A stretch of 64,000 bases of DNA, taken from the IMG/VR virus record IMGVR_UViG_3300025141_011788, positions 1 through 64,000 of that record. One strand, 5' to 3'. This document shows positions 22,075 through 30,363 of this stretch, piece after piece. The notes beneath the pieces are model-generated. The model was not told where the DNA came from, did no database searches, and saw only the letters and a program-made list of their open reading frames with translations. Both the position numbers and the translations under genes were made by a program. The number at the start of each line of letters is the position of its first letter. The first letter of the stretch is position 1. This DNA comes from a virus.

Positions 22075-22728
22075 TCATCCCTTCTTCTTGGGTTGGCGAC
22101 TCATCGGCTTCAAATACCGATCCTCGATACGAATAGTCTTACCCTCGACCATCACGTCTGAAGACGGCAGGAGGCCGGTGGGGTAGTTTGCCATAACCAA
22201 TACTGCTTCGCCACGGAAGTCCTTTGCATGGTAGGGCACGCTCTGAGAGTCTCGGATTCGGGCAATGGCTCCGGTAGGAAACTTCGGAGGATTGGTAGCA
22301 GTAGCAATTGCCTTGAGGGCGTAACGGTTCTTGGTGACCGCTGCAAACTGTCGCTCGGTGGGAACAAAGCCCTCATCAGACAGGACCTTCCCAACCAAGT
22401 CTTGAAAATACTGGGTCTGGGCGTAATACTTCACGCAGATAAGCATCGTCTCCCGATGGTTCGCCTGATAGTCCTCAGTCCATACATTGCGGGCGATAAC
22501 TGCCTCAGGGGAGTGCCGCTCCTCACAAGAGACAAGACACTTAAGCTGCTTTTCAGACAGGTCACCCCGTTTTTCAAACTGCTCCTTGAGCGAATTCATA
22601 AACTGGCGATCTTTTTCGCTAAGTTTCTTCTCCAAGAGCGAGCTGAACCGCTGGTCGCCATTTTCCACCGTAGCACGGGGGGCAGGGACGTAAGAGGGGC
22701 GCCGTAGATGAGTTCGATAGTAAGTCAT
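22075..22728 (-). CDS. hypothetical protein with phage FxxSLxxQxxKxGxLSxKQ motif
   Basis: 217 residues from ATG at 22728 (GGGAGAGATA upstream). FMNSLKEQFEKRGDLSEKQ is a short helical motif common in phage proteins. The C-terminal half contains FPTGAIARIRDS and a YLKPM close, again barrel-like. Promoter 22748-22775 upstream. Confidence 0.6.
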   Translation of the reverse strand: MTYYRTHLRRPSYVPAPRATVENGDQRFSSLLEKKLSEKDRQFMNSLKEQFEKRGDLSEKQLKCLVSCEERHSPEAVIARNVWTEDYQANHRETMLICVKYYAQTQYFQDLVGKVLSDEGFVPTERQFAAVTKNRYALKAIATATNPPKFPTGAIARIRDSQSVPYHAKDFRGEAVLVMANYPTGLLPSSDVMVEGKTIRIEDRYLKPMSRQPKKKG

Positions 22729-22747
22729 TATCTCTCCCTTGTAACTC

Positions 22748-22775
22748 ATACTACCATGAATACCCCTCAGGTCAA
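22748..22775 (-). promoter_or_regulatory. extended -10 sigma70-like promoter
   Basis: TTGACC (22770-22775), 16 bases ending TGG, TAGTAT (22748-22753). Confidence 0.7.
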
Positions 22776-22789
22776 GTTTTATTTTGACT

Positions 22790-24034
22790 TTATTTCCCGG
22801 ATTTTACAACTTTTCGTAGGCGGCGGATGCCTTCCTTAATCACCGAGATGTCAGGACCGTAGGAGAACCTGACGTGATTGGAGAACCGAGATGTCCCTGG
22901 GCGGCGCTTGCCTGGGTTTACGTCGAAGAATTCGCCAGGTACAACGATGACCTGCTCTTTCATGGCTGCCCTGAAGAAACTCATCCCGTTGTTGACCTCT
23001 TCAGGTAAAGCTGACACATTACCCCAGGCGTAGAACGCACCATCAGGTTCCCTCTCAAAAGTAACTCCCATCTCCTGTAGCCCGTCGAGCATTACTCGGC
23101 GCTTCTCTCTGAAGTTTGCCTTAAGAGCAGTAGCTTCCTGTCTCATCGCTGCTGGGTCTAGTAGTGGAATAATCGCTCTCTGAGCAGGGCGGCAGGCACC
23201 GCCGTCGAGGAAACTCCCGGCACTGGTTACCGACTCGATAACTTGCTCAGGGCCGACGATCCAAGAGATTCTCCACCCTGGGTATCTCCAGTTTTTAGTG
23301 GCACCGTCGAGGATCACTACGGGGTCGGTGTTGACGTCCCCTACATACTTTGCGGCGCTTAGTGTCTCATGTGCCTCGATCCCAGAGTATACATAAGAAC
23401 TGTAGAACTCGTCCATCAACATGTAACAGTCAAAGTCTCTGCCAGCCTGTACCCATTCCTCTAGGGCTCTCCCCTTGATCGTCTTCCCCGTTGGATTACA
23501 AGGATTGGACACGAGCAAGGCGCCTAGGCCACGGCCATTAACTTCCTTTCGGAGATCGTCGATAGTAAAAGCATAGCCCTTTTCCGGCTCTAGCAGAATT
23601 GGGATTGGGTTAAAGCGGTTGAAGGTGGCAAGCAGTTCCTCATACGCTGTATAATCAGGGACAAAGTGACCTAGGTTTATATTACCGAGTGAGGCGGCAA
23701 GACGAGCAAGAGCAAGGCGGCCGCCAGAAACGACCGAGACGTTCTTCGCTGTATACTTGGACGCTTTACCTTGGCGAAAGGTTTCGTTATAATAGTTAGC
23801 AATTGCGGATCGCAACTCGGGTAGACCTGAAACAGGAGCGTATTCATTGTCCGCATCCGTCACTGGGATGTTCTCGATCCTCTCTACGCCGCCGGCAATT
23901 AAGTCTGTTTGGGGTTGCCCTTGTCCCAGGTTGCACCATTCAGGGTTTCCTCTATAAAAACCTAGTTTGCTCGCTTCTTGAACAACATATACGACGCCTG
24001 TTCTCGGCACCTTCCTAAATGTATCTTCTGACAT
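22790..24034 (-). CDS. PLP-dependent class I/II aminotransferase
   Basis: 414 residues. NPCNPTGKT (~180), MDEFYSSYVY (Asp/Tyr contacting PLP), DGATKNWRYPGWRISW with the Schiff-base Lys at ~247, and HVRFSYG with the substrate-carboxylate Arg near the C-terminus. Full length, no truncation. Fold type I aspartate aminotransferase family, perhaps near valine-pyruvate or LL-DAP aminotransferases; substrate not assignable. Rare in phages; may feed host amino acids or a base-modification pathway. The last codons SGK are formed by the CCGGGAAA motif. Confidence 0.9.
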   Translation of the reverse strand: MSEDTFRKVPRTGVVYVVQEASKLGFYRGNPEWCNLGQGQPQTDLIAGGVERIENIPVTDADNEYAPVSGLPELRSAIANYYNETFRQGKASKYTAKNVSVVSGGRLALARLAASLGNINLGHFVPDYTAYEELLATFNRFNPIPILLEPEKGYAFTIDDLRKEVNGRGLGALLVSNPCNPTGKTIKGRALEEWVQAGRDFDCYMLMDEFYSSYVYSGIEAHETLSAAKYVGDVNTDPVVILDGATKNWRYPGWRISWIVGPEQVIESVTSAGSFLDGGACRPAQRAIIPLLDPAAMRQEATALKANFREKRRVMLDGLQEMGVTFEREPDGAFYAWGNVSALPEEVNNGMSFFRAAMKEQVIVVPGEFFDVNPGKRRPGTSRFSNHVRFSYGPDISVIKEGIRRLRKVVKSGK

Positions 24035-24090
24035 TCTTTTTTGTTCTCCCCCGGAAATGGCTAAAGGTCACGAAGTATATAGAGTATCCT

Positions 24091-24107
24091 TTTATCTAAT
24101 AGATAAA
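24091..24107. promoter_or_regulatory. 17-bp perfect palindrome in a divergent intergenic region
   Basis: TTTATCTAATAGATAAA, between the minus-strand aminotransferase (start 24034) and the plus-strand gene at 24147. Candidate operator for a dimeric regulator of the plus-strand islet. Confidence 0.5.
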
Positions 24108-24146
24108 CTATTTACTCTGCTTAAATCCTCAAAAAAGGTGGTTAAA

Positions 24147-24350
24147 ATGAAAGTAAAATTCACAACACAGATGATTAGAGAAGTTGTTCAACTGGCTATC
24201 AAGCGATTGAACGAGGAAGAAGAAGAACTAGAAGGCGGCATGACTGTTGATGTCGATGCTGCTGCTGAAGAGCTTGGCGAGCTTCTCCCCGATGATGAAG
24301 AAGCACAAGAGAAGATCTTGGATAGGGCAAAATCCAATGTCGGTAGATAA
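24147..24350 (+). CDS. small protein with N-terminal amphipathic helix
   Basis: 67 residues; ATG at 24147 with AAGGTGGTTAAA upstream. Basic N-terminus MKVKFTTQMIREVVQLAIKR is followed by a long acidic stretch (EEEEE; PDDEEAQEK). The N-terminal helix resembles those of 24337, 36988, 41434 and 38052. One of only three plus-strand genes. Function unknown; capsid targeting or scaffold-related is a guess. Confidence 0.6.
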   Translation: MKVKFTTQMIREVVQLAIKRLNEEEEELEGGMTVDVDAAAEELGELLPDDEEAQEKILDRAKSNVGR

Positions 24351-24783
24351 CAAACGAACAATCACAGAAACAGAACTAAAACAGATTATCCAAGAAGAGT
24401 TGGAAGGCGCACTTGCCGAAGGTCCTTTCTCCGGCATTGATCGACGAAAGTCACGTCCCGCTGGCGAGGAGGAAAGTGCCACTGCCGCTACGCCGTTGGA
24501 TCCAGAAAACGAGCGGCGATTAGGTCAAGCAGGTAAGCGCATCGATATCGCCATTAGTCGTATACGCAACGAATTTAACGACGTTGCTGGTGACCTAGAG
24601 AAGCTTGGCTTTGGCGAAGACTCCCTCAAGGGGCTTAATGATGTTAGCGATACGATTGCTGCTCTCGCAAAAGAAGAGCTAACTAAGATGGGCAATGAGG
24701 TTGCTCGCAGTCAGACTTCTGCGGATAAGCAACCACAAGAAGACCCTCGGCCGGCAAGCGGTGAGCCTGCGGGGGCTCAATAA
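24337..24783 (+). CDS. hypothetical protein with ITExxLKQIIQEEL N-terminus
   Basis: 148 residues from ATG at 24337, overlapping the preceding gene by 14 bases. Residues 8-24 (ITETELKQIIQEELEGA) form the amphipathic helix motif shared with several proteins in this window. The middle is helical and the tail Pro/Gln-rich. Its end overlaps the convergent gene at 24777 by 7 bases. Confidence 0.6.
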   Translation: MSVDNKRTITETELKQIIQEELEGALAEGPFSGIDRRKSRPAGEEESATAATPLDPENERRLGQAGKRIDIAISRIRNEFNDVAGDLEKLGFGEDSLKGLNDVSDTIAALAKEELTKMGNEVARSQTSADKQPQEDPRPASGEPAGAQ

Positions 24784-25019
24784 CGAGCTAGGTCCTCAAG
24801 CCTCATATTAACTCTTTGAGCACCAAGGCCGGGTGGTACGAACACCCCCTTGACCCAATCAACTTCAGCTATGGGATTTTCAATAGTTCCGCAGAACCCC
24901 ACGATCACACCCAAATTACCAGGGCGGGTGGCAAGCTCAACAGGTGAGTTCTCGTGGAAACCCTTCTTGGAAGCCGCCACGAGAAGAGGATCAATTACTT
25001 TTTTTCTTTTGAAGAACAT
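24777..25019 (-). CDS. SH3-like hypothetical protein
   Basis: 80 residues. FHENSPVELATRPGNLGVIV, IAEVDWVKGVFVPPG and RVNMRLEDLARY match the short barrel group. Faces the plus-strand genes tail to tail. Confidence 0.6.
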   Translation of the reverse strand: MFFKRKKVIDPLLVAASKKGFHENSPVELATRPGNLGVIVGFCGTIENPIAEVDWVKGVFVPPGLGAQRVNMRLEDLARY

Positions 25020-25132
25020 GTCTGATACTTTCTATATCTAATTTACAGGGAATAGATAGACTAATCTAAAAGTTTTAGCAGAATAATCATAGATTTATTT
25101 ACTGTCTATTTATTATATCGAAAGGTAATAAA

Positions 25133-25576
25133 ATGACTTCGCACGGTGGCAACAGATCTAAAAAGAAAAAGCCGGTTGGAAGGCCGAAGAAGCAGGATCC
25201 TCAAAAACCGAAGAGTCGCTCCATGGATCGGGCTGATCGGCAGCGAGCGAAGAAGTCCCGCAACAAGATGAGTCGGAAACAGGTTGAGTGGGTCCTATCC
25301 CAAAAAGGTACGGGCAAGGGGTGTCGGGCGATATCTAAAGAATATAAGAAGAAGTATCACGGCATTCATCGGATAAGCCATCAAATGGTCTGGAAGATCT
25401 GGAAGGGGCTAGCTCACAACCCCGATGCTGTCGTAGCGAGACAGGAAGTTAAAGAGGACGCTGACACCGAACACGAGATATCCATCTATGACCTGATAGA
25501 TAACGCTAAAAGCTTAAGCGAAGACGACCTCGACGATCTCCTAGAGGATATCACAGACAAAAAGGTACGTTACTGA
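25133..25576 (+). CDS. basic DNA-binding-like protein with HTH
   Basis: 147 residues. AAAGGTAATAAA precedes ATG. Residues 10-50 are strongly basic (KKKKPVGRPKKQDPQKPKSR) with an AT-hook-like GRPKK. Residues ~50-95 (SRKQVEWVLSQKGTGKGCRA-, HRISHQMVWKIWK) look like a helix-turn-helix. The tail is acidic. Likely sequence-specific or nucleoid-type DNA binding. It could regulate the divergent region, including the palindrome at 24091. Confidence 0.65.
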   Translation: MTSHGGNRSKKKKPVGRPKKQDPQKPKSRSMDRADRQRAKKSRNKMSRKQVEWVLSQKGTGKGCRAISKEYKKKYHGIHRISHQMVWKIWKGLAHNPDAVVARQEVKEDADTEHEISIYDLIDNAKSLSEDDLDDLLEDITDKKVRY

Positions 25577-25923
25577 GGTTGATTGTCACTTACACATGAA
25601 CTGCATGCGTCGTCGGCAAGTTTTTTAACCTCCTCCGAGCAGTTCTTTTTCCCTGACACCTTACAATAGACTGCCCAGATAATCGGAACAGCAACAGGAT
25701 GTAGGCAGAAAAGCCAAGCTACCGGCATCACAGCGTAGAAAGATGGATCAACATACTTTCCAAGCAAATATGCCATAACAGGGAAAAGGATGTCCTCGAT
25801 GATCTCCCACACTATAAATATGATCAAGAGCGCCTTCCCGTGTTTCAGGATGACGCTCTTGAGATTAGAGAAGGTCCAAAACTGAACCCGATGGTTAATC
25901 GCTCTCTTAAACCTGTTGATCAT
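25570..25923 (-). CDS. multi-pass membrane protein
   Basis: 117 residues with about three hydrophobic segments (ALLIIFIVWEIIEDILFPVM; FYAVMPVAWLFCLHPVAVPI) and a Cys-containing C-terminus (DDACSSC). Ends overlap the plus-strand gene by 7 bases. No family recognised. Confidence 0.6.
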   Translation of the reverse strand: MINRFKRAINHRVQFWTFSNLKSVILKHGKALLIIFIVWEIIEDILFPVMAYLLGKYVDPSFYAVMPVAWLFCLHPVAVPIIWAVYCKVSGKKNCSEEVKKLADDACSSCVSDNQPQ

Positions 25924-25938
25924 ACTATAAATATGAGC

Positions 25939-26148
25939 CTAGTTGTTAGTTTCATCCTTACCTCTAAAAAAACCTTCTGGTGGGGCTTTAAGTTTGCTTA
26001 TTGGAGGCAGTTCGCTTTCTTTCCGTAGATAAGTTGCCTCGTCGAAAGACATCGCTGGGAGTACAAGGCGGGGAACCTCCTCGACGCTTTTATAGCGGAC
26101 CATTGTCTCACGCTTACGCTTTACCATTTTCCGATATCGTTCATTCAT
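25939..26148 (-). CDS. hypothetical protein
   Basis: 69 residues; basic N-terminus (MNERYRKMVKRKRETM), then polar. Preceded by GGAGAAAAAAC. No family recognised. Confidence 0.5.
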   Translation of the reverse strand: MNERYRKMVKRKRETMVRYKSVEEVPRLVLPAMSFDEATYLRKESELPPISKLKAPPEGFFRGKDETNN

Positions 26149-26174
26149 TGTTTTTTCTCCTTTTCTGTCTCAAC

Positions 26175-26726
26175 CTAAGAGAGGTCGAGATCCATTAATT
26201 CTAAAAGATTAGTAATTCGAAACTCGCCCTTGGCGTCCTGGTTATAATGAGCGTCAAAGATAATCAGACCCTCTTCACCACGGTAGTCAACCCAGGTCTT
26301 GGCAAACTCTGGTGAGTCGTCTACGAGAAAATCTAAATTCTCTCTACACTTCTCTGTCGCAAAGATAAGCTTACGGAAATTAAAGCCGTACTTGGCTAGC
26401 CATTCCATAGTCAGGCAACGATTCCATTCCTTCTGGCTCGTTACGCAGACAAGTTCATGGCCCTTTTCTTCCGCCCATGCTTTAATTTTTTGATACGCTT
26501 CGACTGAGTTTCTCAGCGGCAACGCATCAACATATACTTCTCGGGCGTGCTTGCGGTTGTATAAATCCGAGATCTCTTGCGGATCCATCCCGGTGACACA
26601 GGACAACTCCCAATCTAGGGGTTGAGTCTCATCAAAGTTTTGCGGGTATTGCCCCCTCATTACTTTTAAAAACGCTTTCCCAAAGTTACGCAACACACCG
26701 TCGCAGTCAATTCCAATGATAGCCAT
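26175..26726 (-). CDS. HAD-family 5'(3')-deoxyribonucleotidase
   Basis: 183 residues. DCDGVLRNF (7-15) is HAD motif I; VCVTSQ is motif II; FLVDDSPE is motif IV. Matches the NT5C/5'-nucleotidase class that dephosphorylates deoxynucleoside monophosphates. Fits the phage's nucleotide metabolism (dCMP deaminase, dUTPase, RNR). A weak TTGACT/TGTTCT promoter-like pair is near 26769-26796. Confidence 0.85.
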   Translation of the reverse strand: MAIIGIDCDGVLRNFGKAFLKVMRGQYPQNFDETQPLDWELSCVTGMDPQEISDLYNRKHAREVYVDALPLRNSVEAYQKIKAWAEEKGHELVCVTSQKEWNRCLTMEWLAKYGFNFRKLIFATEKCRENLDFLVDDSPEFAKTWVDYRGEEGLIIFDAHYNQDAKGEFRITNLLELMDLDLS

Positions 26727-26799
26727 AATACTATCCTCCCTCTCCTTGTTATCTCTTTCCTTAATTAAAGAACACCAGGGAAAGAGTAAAAGTCAAGTT

Positions 26800-27078
26800 T
26801 TACTTCACTCTATTTTTCACCATGTAGATCGTAGATTGAATAGAATGCAGGGCGACCTCTAGGTCTCGCTCGGATTCAAGAAGCTCGTTAAGAATCTCTT
26901 CATCCGTATCTTTATGGGTTACGATCCCCCTTACGGCATCGTAAAAATCCAACAAGAACTGCTGCTGTTGGTTTTTTAGATCTTCAAATCGTTGTGGCAT
27001 GCCGAGTTCGTCTTTCATATAAGACGGCACGACATCATCGTAGGCGGCGGCTGTATTCGAGCGATGGATACACATCAT
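26800..27078 (-). CDS. hypothetical protein
   Basis: 92 residues (or 91 from the second Met). Helical, ending in an amphipathic helix (LEVALHSIQSTIYMVKNRVK). Overlaps the thermonuclease gene by four bases. Unknown function. Confidence 0.55.
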   Translation of the reverse strand: MMCIHRSNTAAAYDDVVPSYMKDELGMPQRFEDLKNQQQQFLLDFYDAVRGIVTHKDTDEEILNELLESERDLEVALHSIQSTIYMVKNRVK

Positions 27079-27455
27079 TTCTCCTCCTTTTTCTTCTCTT
27101 GGGTTTTATTCTTAGTCCCGTATTCTACGGCGTGGCCTTCGTTCAACAGGATGTTATTAATATTCTTATTCTCGGGAGTGAACACTTCGACTAGATATCG
27201 TCCGTACTTTCCCTTCTTGTCACGGATGGTATTGATCGTTAAATGAGTGCCCTCTGGGATAAGTTCCCTTACACGGGTGGTGGCTTCGAGGCCCTTTTCT
27301 CTTTCGTCGCCCCGGACTTCCCAGGCGTCGATTCGATGAAGACGGGTTCGAATGTTGGCGAACACGTTTAGCCCTAAGTCTACTCGGAAATCAATTGTAT
27401 CCGCATCAACAATGTGCAGCACCTCTGCATCGTAAAAGTAATCAAGTTTGCTCAT
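27075..27455 (-). CDS. thermonuclease (SNase)-like nuclease
   Basis: 126 residues. IVDADTIDFRVDLG, RTRLHRIDAWEVRG and GKYGRYLVEVF correspond to SNase strands carrying the metal Asp, catalytic Arg/Glu and second Arg; INNILLNEGHAVEY is the usual closing helix. No signal peptide, so cytoplasmic. May take part in host DNA breakdown. Confidence 0.85.
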   Translation of the reverse strand: MSKLDYFYDAEVLHIVDADTIDFRVDLGLNVFANIRTRLHRIDAWEVRGDEREKGLEATTRVRELIPEGTHLTINTIRDKKGKYGRYLVEVFTPENKNINNILLNEGHAVEYGTKNKTQEKKKEEK

Positions 27456-27930
27456 CTGTCTTTCTCCAAATCTTTAAGGATCTCGTAAAGAAACCCTGGT
27501 GACATATTTTTTTTGTCGTGCAGGCATTCAATAATTCCGGCATGTCGAAGTGCATTAGCTATCCAAGAGGAGCAGTACCACCGATTTGCACGGCGAACTT
27601 CAAAAGGAGTAGTGTGGGTAAGAATCATTCCTATCCAGTCGTAAGTGTCTCCCTCTGTCTTCAGGTAGAACTCTTCAATCTTCCCTGCCTCCTCATCTGT
27701 AATCTCCAGGGAGACTATTTCCCAATCGGTGTTTGGGTAGTGCCTGCCTTTAAGTTCCCTTACTGCGGCGACCTTGTTGGGGGTGATTCCAATTACTTTT
27801 CCCGAGGGAAGTAGGATCTCAGCGTGAGTCATTGGGCTGCCTGTCCACCAGCTTATAAGTCTGTGATGCCAGCCGTCGAGACCGGTGTAGAATACAATCT
27901 GGAGTATTTTAGACTTTACCCCAACGGCAT
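27452..27930 (-). CDS. permuted papain-like cysteine peptidase with apparent -1 frameshift
   Basis: The intact part (27452-27832, 126 residues) has THAEIL, YDWIGMIL and WYCSSWIANAL with the catalytic Cys, as in YiiX/NlpC-type permuted enzymes. The frame continues upstream without a start for 29 more residues that belong to the fold (VFYTGLDGWHHRLISWWTG). An ATG at 27930 with TGAGGAAG SD is in another frame. Slipping -1 at the GGGG run (27919-27922) joins them as MPLGVKSK. This is either a programmed slip, a mutation or a one-base sequencing loss. Otherwise translation starts at 27832 with a truncated fold. Confidence 0.65.
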
Positions 27931-27965
27931 CTTGGCTTCCTCAGGTGTAACAGGTGCGTAAATAA

Positions 27966-28196
27966 CTATACAGCAGTATCCAAAATATTCAACACTTCTT
28001 CCAAAGTGTGTTGATCATTCGTCTTGTTGCGGATCTTATAGATCTGAAGTGCTGCTTTGAACGCCCCAGTGTCCAGTCGTTCCTTGAATTCTTTGAATAG
28101 TTCCTTGCGGTCCTCTCTCAAGGTCTCAAGCTCGTTGTCCAAGTTCGACAATCGCTCGATCAACTCACTAACTGTTTCTTTAAAATTGTTACTCAT
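27966..28196 (-). CDS. GapR/DUF2312-like protein
   Basis: 76 residues. ELIERLSNLDNELETLREDR-KELFKEFK... and KAALQIYKIRNK follow the coiled-coil plus KAL-x-x-x-x-x-LRK layout of DUF2312 proteins, which bind overtwisted DNA. Similarity judged by eye. Confidence 0.55.
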   Translation of the reverse strand: MSNNFKETVSELIERLSNLDNELETLREDRKELFKEFKERLDTGAFKAALQIYKIRNKTNDQHTLEEVLNILDTAV

Positions 28197-28232
28197 TTTC
28201 TTAGTTTCCTTTCTTTAGGATGAATTTAACTT

Positions 28233-28475
28233 TTAACCAAGCCACATGCCCAGGCCGAAGCCGAGAACGAGGAAGATTGGGTTTAAAATGCGATGTAAGA
28301 CGACCTTAGAATGCCAGAACCCTACGGCAGCGATAAGTGACTGCATCACCCACCGAAGAGTATTCTCATCTAGTGTTTTCGGAGCAAGGAGTGCCTGAAA
28401 TACTAGATCGGGGTCCGGGTACGGTGCGCCTGAAAGTGCGTCGTCGTCGTTGTCATTATTATTAAAAAAGTTCAT
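28233..28475 (-). CDS. small C-terminally hydrophobic membrane protein
   Basis: 80 residues from ATG at 28475, overlapping the upstream gene. Acidic Asn/Asp-rich start (MNFFNNNDNDDDALSG) and two hydrophobic stretches near the C-terminus (SLIAAVGFWHSKVV; IFLVLGFGLGMWLG). Possibly holin-like by topology only. Confidence 0.5.
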   Translation of the reverse strand: MNFFNNNDNDDDALSGAPYPDPDLVFQALLAPKTLDENTLRWVMQSLIAAVGFWHSKVVLHRILNPIFLVLGFGLGMWLG

Positions 28476-28671
28476 AGATCTCGACCTTATGTTGTTTGCC
28501 TGTTCCGTCTTCAACAATCAATAAAGTATAGTCGTCGAGGGCGTGCAACGCCTTTCCGGTTAGTTGAACTCTCTCAAAATTCTTGACCCCACGAGGGCTG
28601 AGCCGCTCCTCAAGGTGGTTCCACTTAACGGTCTTATTGACCCAATGCGATGCAGAATTACTATAAATCAT
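28462..28671 (-). CDS. SH3-like hypothetical protein
   Basis: 69 residues. VKNFERVQLTGKALHALDDY and TLLIVEDGTGKQHKVEIYELF are beta strands of a small barrel. Overlaps the next gene by 14 bases. Confidence 0.55.
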   Translation of the reverse strand: MIYSNSASHWVNKTVKWNHLEERLSPRGVKNFERVQLTGKALHALDDYTLLIVEDGTGKQHKVEIYELF

Positions 28672-28703
28672 GTTCTGTCCTTTGTTTGTTTATCAGTGAG
28701 AAA

Positions 28704-28991
28704 TTAATGAACTGTGGTTTCCGTCTCAGCAGAAGTTAACCGTTCTAGACTACTTTCCACAGTGATAGCAGTCATGAGCAGTTGCTGTCGTCGAGTCGGG
28801 TCCTCAATCTTATTATCGTCTAAGTAGGCTAGAAATTGAACCGGCGTGACCGCTGACCCCATCCCCTCTAGGATTTCGCATGTGTCCCGCCACAACTCCC
28901 GCTGGTCAGCAAGACCCAACTTAGGTGGCGCAAAAGATTCCGAAGATTTTGAGATTTGCTCGGCGATTAACTGAAGCAAGAAGTCGTCCAT
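28704..28991 (-). CDS. hypothetical helical protein
   Basis: 95 residues, helical and acidic (starts MDDFLLQLIAEQISKSSE). Driven by the promoter at 29029-29057. No family recognised. Confidence 0.55.
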   Translation of the reverse strand: MDDFLLQLIAEQISKSSESFAPPKLGLADQRELWRDTCEILEGMGSAVTPVQFLAYLDDNKIEDPTRRQQLLMTAITVESSLERLTSAETETTVH

Positions 28992-29028
28992 GGTTCCTCC
29001 GTTTTAGATGGCTCTCTTCTACATTGTT

Positions 29029-29057
29029 ATATTAAGCCATGATCCTATATCTGTCAA
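29029..29057 (-). promoter_or_regulatory. sigma70-like promoter
   Basis: TTGACA (29052-29057), 17 bases, TAATAT (29029-29034). Confidence 0.8.
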
Positions 29058-29060
29058 GTT

Positions 29061-29435
29061 TTATTTTTGATGGAGCCAGGTGGGATTCTTATAAGTCCTG
29101 GTCATTTTAACCATCTTCAACAGTCGGGCAATGGGAAGAGCATTCCATTGCTTCACCCTGAACAGGCCATCTTGGTCGCCGACGGCGATCGGCTCACAGC
29201 CTAGCTTAACCAACTTTTTTACCAAGAATGTGAACTTCTTCTGGGTTTCTCTCTCGACATACACACCAACCCATTCGTCGCCCCAGCCCTCACATAGAGT
29301 GTCCTGGCCTTTATAGGTCCCCCGGGCGGTAACAATAGGCAGGCAATCAGTGCCCCTCTTCAGGCGAAGGTTGTTCTCCCTTGCCCATTTTCTAAATTCT
29401 CTACGGGATTTCTTATCTTCTTTCTCGGTCATCAT
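29061..29435 (-). CDS. hypothetical protein
   Basis: 124 residues; basic helix at the N-terminus (KKSRREFRKWARENNLRLKR), then alternating beta/alpha (WVGVYVERETQKKFTFLVKK). Overlaps the upstream gene by four bases (ATGA). No family recognised. Confidence 0.6.
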   Translation of the reverse strand: MMTEKEDKKSRREFRKWARENNLRLKRGTDCLPIVTARGTYKGQDTLCEGWGDEWVGVYVERETQKKFTFLVKKLVKLGCEPIAVGDQDGLFRVKQWNALPIARLLKMVKMTRTYKNPTWLHQK

Positions 29436-29689
29436 GAGATACCTCCTCGGTTGTCAAATTCTTTTTTAAGATATCTTCCGACATCAGAAAGGGTAGCGCC
29501 GTGATCAATCACGGCAGTTTCGATATGTAGATTCCCTAGTGACACAGGGACGAGATAATCTTTCCATACAAGAAAATCTAAATCGTTAATCTGTTCAAAG
29601 TCATGGTTGGATAAGTGGCGGTTCGTCTCCTCCCTGGAGAGCCCCCTCTTCACACACTCAAAGATAATGTACCGTTCGTTCAATCTCAC
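29432..29689 (-). CDS. hypothetical protein
   Basis: 85 residues starting MRLNERYIIFECVKRGLSRE; mixed fold. First gene after the promoter near 29706-29734. Unknown function. Confidence 0.6.
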   Translation of the reverse strand: MRLNERYIIFECVKRGLSREETNRHLSNHDFEQINDLDFLVWKDYLVPVSLGNLHIETAVIDHGATLSDVGRYLKKEFDNRGGIS

Positions 29690-29705
29690 CTCTCTTCCTT
29701 CGTCT

Positions 29706-29734
29706 AGTATACCACGGTTCTGCCAGAATAGGAA
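29706..29734 (-). promoter_or_regulatory. weak extended -10 promoter
   Basis: TATACT (29706-29711) preceded by CCGTGG as in the other promoters, but the -35 is only TTCCTA (29729-29734, 17-base spacer). Confidence 0.5.
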
Positions 29735-29746
29735 GTTTTATTTTAC

Positions 29747-30217
29747 TTACCGAGTGAACATATCGGCAATGTCTGCTGCCCAAGCATTAGGCTTGGTAAC
29801 CACGTTACACCCACAGCCTTTAAGCATCCCTGTGAGTTCTTCATAGGAGCGGTTACTTACGGTACCCTCCTTTGGATTGATGTCTACATGTACAGTGGGA
29901 AAGATACCTGTTTCACTCTCCACAGCCTGGGCTAGTTCTAGTGACAGGTAACACTCGGCGTACAGTCTTTCTCTAATTGTCTTATATGCCTGTTGCCGTT
30001 TTCTATTATACACGACGATAACTCCGGAGCCCTCCTGTCGAAGGCAGATGGTAGATACCATCAAACTGTAGTCTGAATAATTCTTACTGTCTACGCCAAC
30101 ATGTAAGGAACAGTCTTCTCGGAGAGGGGTTAGCTGATCGAGGAGTTCCCGTATGTCTTTTATCTCTTCACCACCGAGGCCTACCCAGGCACTATTGTCG
30201 GTGACTTGATGCCTCAC
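29747..30217 (-). CDS. RNase H-like DUF458 (YkuK-type) protein
   Basis: 156 residues from GTG at 30217. LHVGVDSKNYSDYSLMVSTI, AECYLSLELA, VHVDINPKEGTVSNRSYEEL and VVTKPNAWAADIAD are the DUF458 signature with Asp/Glu residues of an RNase H-like core. Nucleic-acid processing is likely, exact role unknown. GTGA overlaps the preceding small gene. Confidence 0.8.
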   Translation of the reverse strand: MRHQVTDNSAWVGLGGEEIKDIRELLDQLTPLREDCSLHVGVDSKNYSDYSLMVSTICLRQEGSGVIVVYNRKRQQAYKTIRERLYAECYLSLELAQAVESETGIFPTVHVDINPKEGTVSNRSYEELTGMLKGCGCNVVTKPNAWAADIADMFTR

Positions 30218-30342
30218 CGTCCCGCCCTTGCGTCGGCGACGGCCTCGACAATGAGTATTCCAGCTATCGCTGCCAGGAACGCTCCGCCAAGGATGGCGCC
30301 AAAAGCTGCACTGGAAACTGTTTCAAAAAGATCTTTTCTCAT
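30214..30342 (-). CDS. 42-residue membrane protein
   Basis: Starts MRKDLFETVSSAAFGAILGG; one long hydrophobic helix to ~residue 36, then DARAGR. GGAGGCTAAATA acts as SD; four-base overlap with the DUF458 gene. Confidence 0.6.
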   Translation of the reverse strand: MRKDLFETVSSAAFGAILGGAFLAAIAGILIVEAVADARAGR

Positions 30343-30363
30343 TATTTAGCCTCCCAGGGGGGT

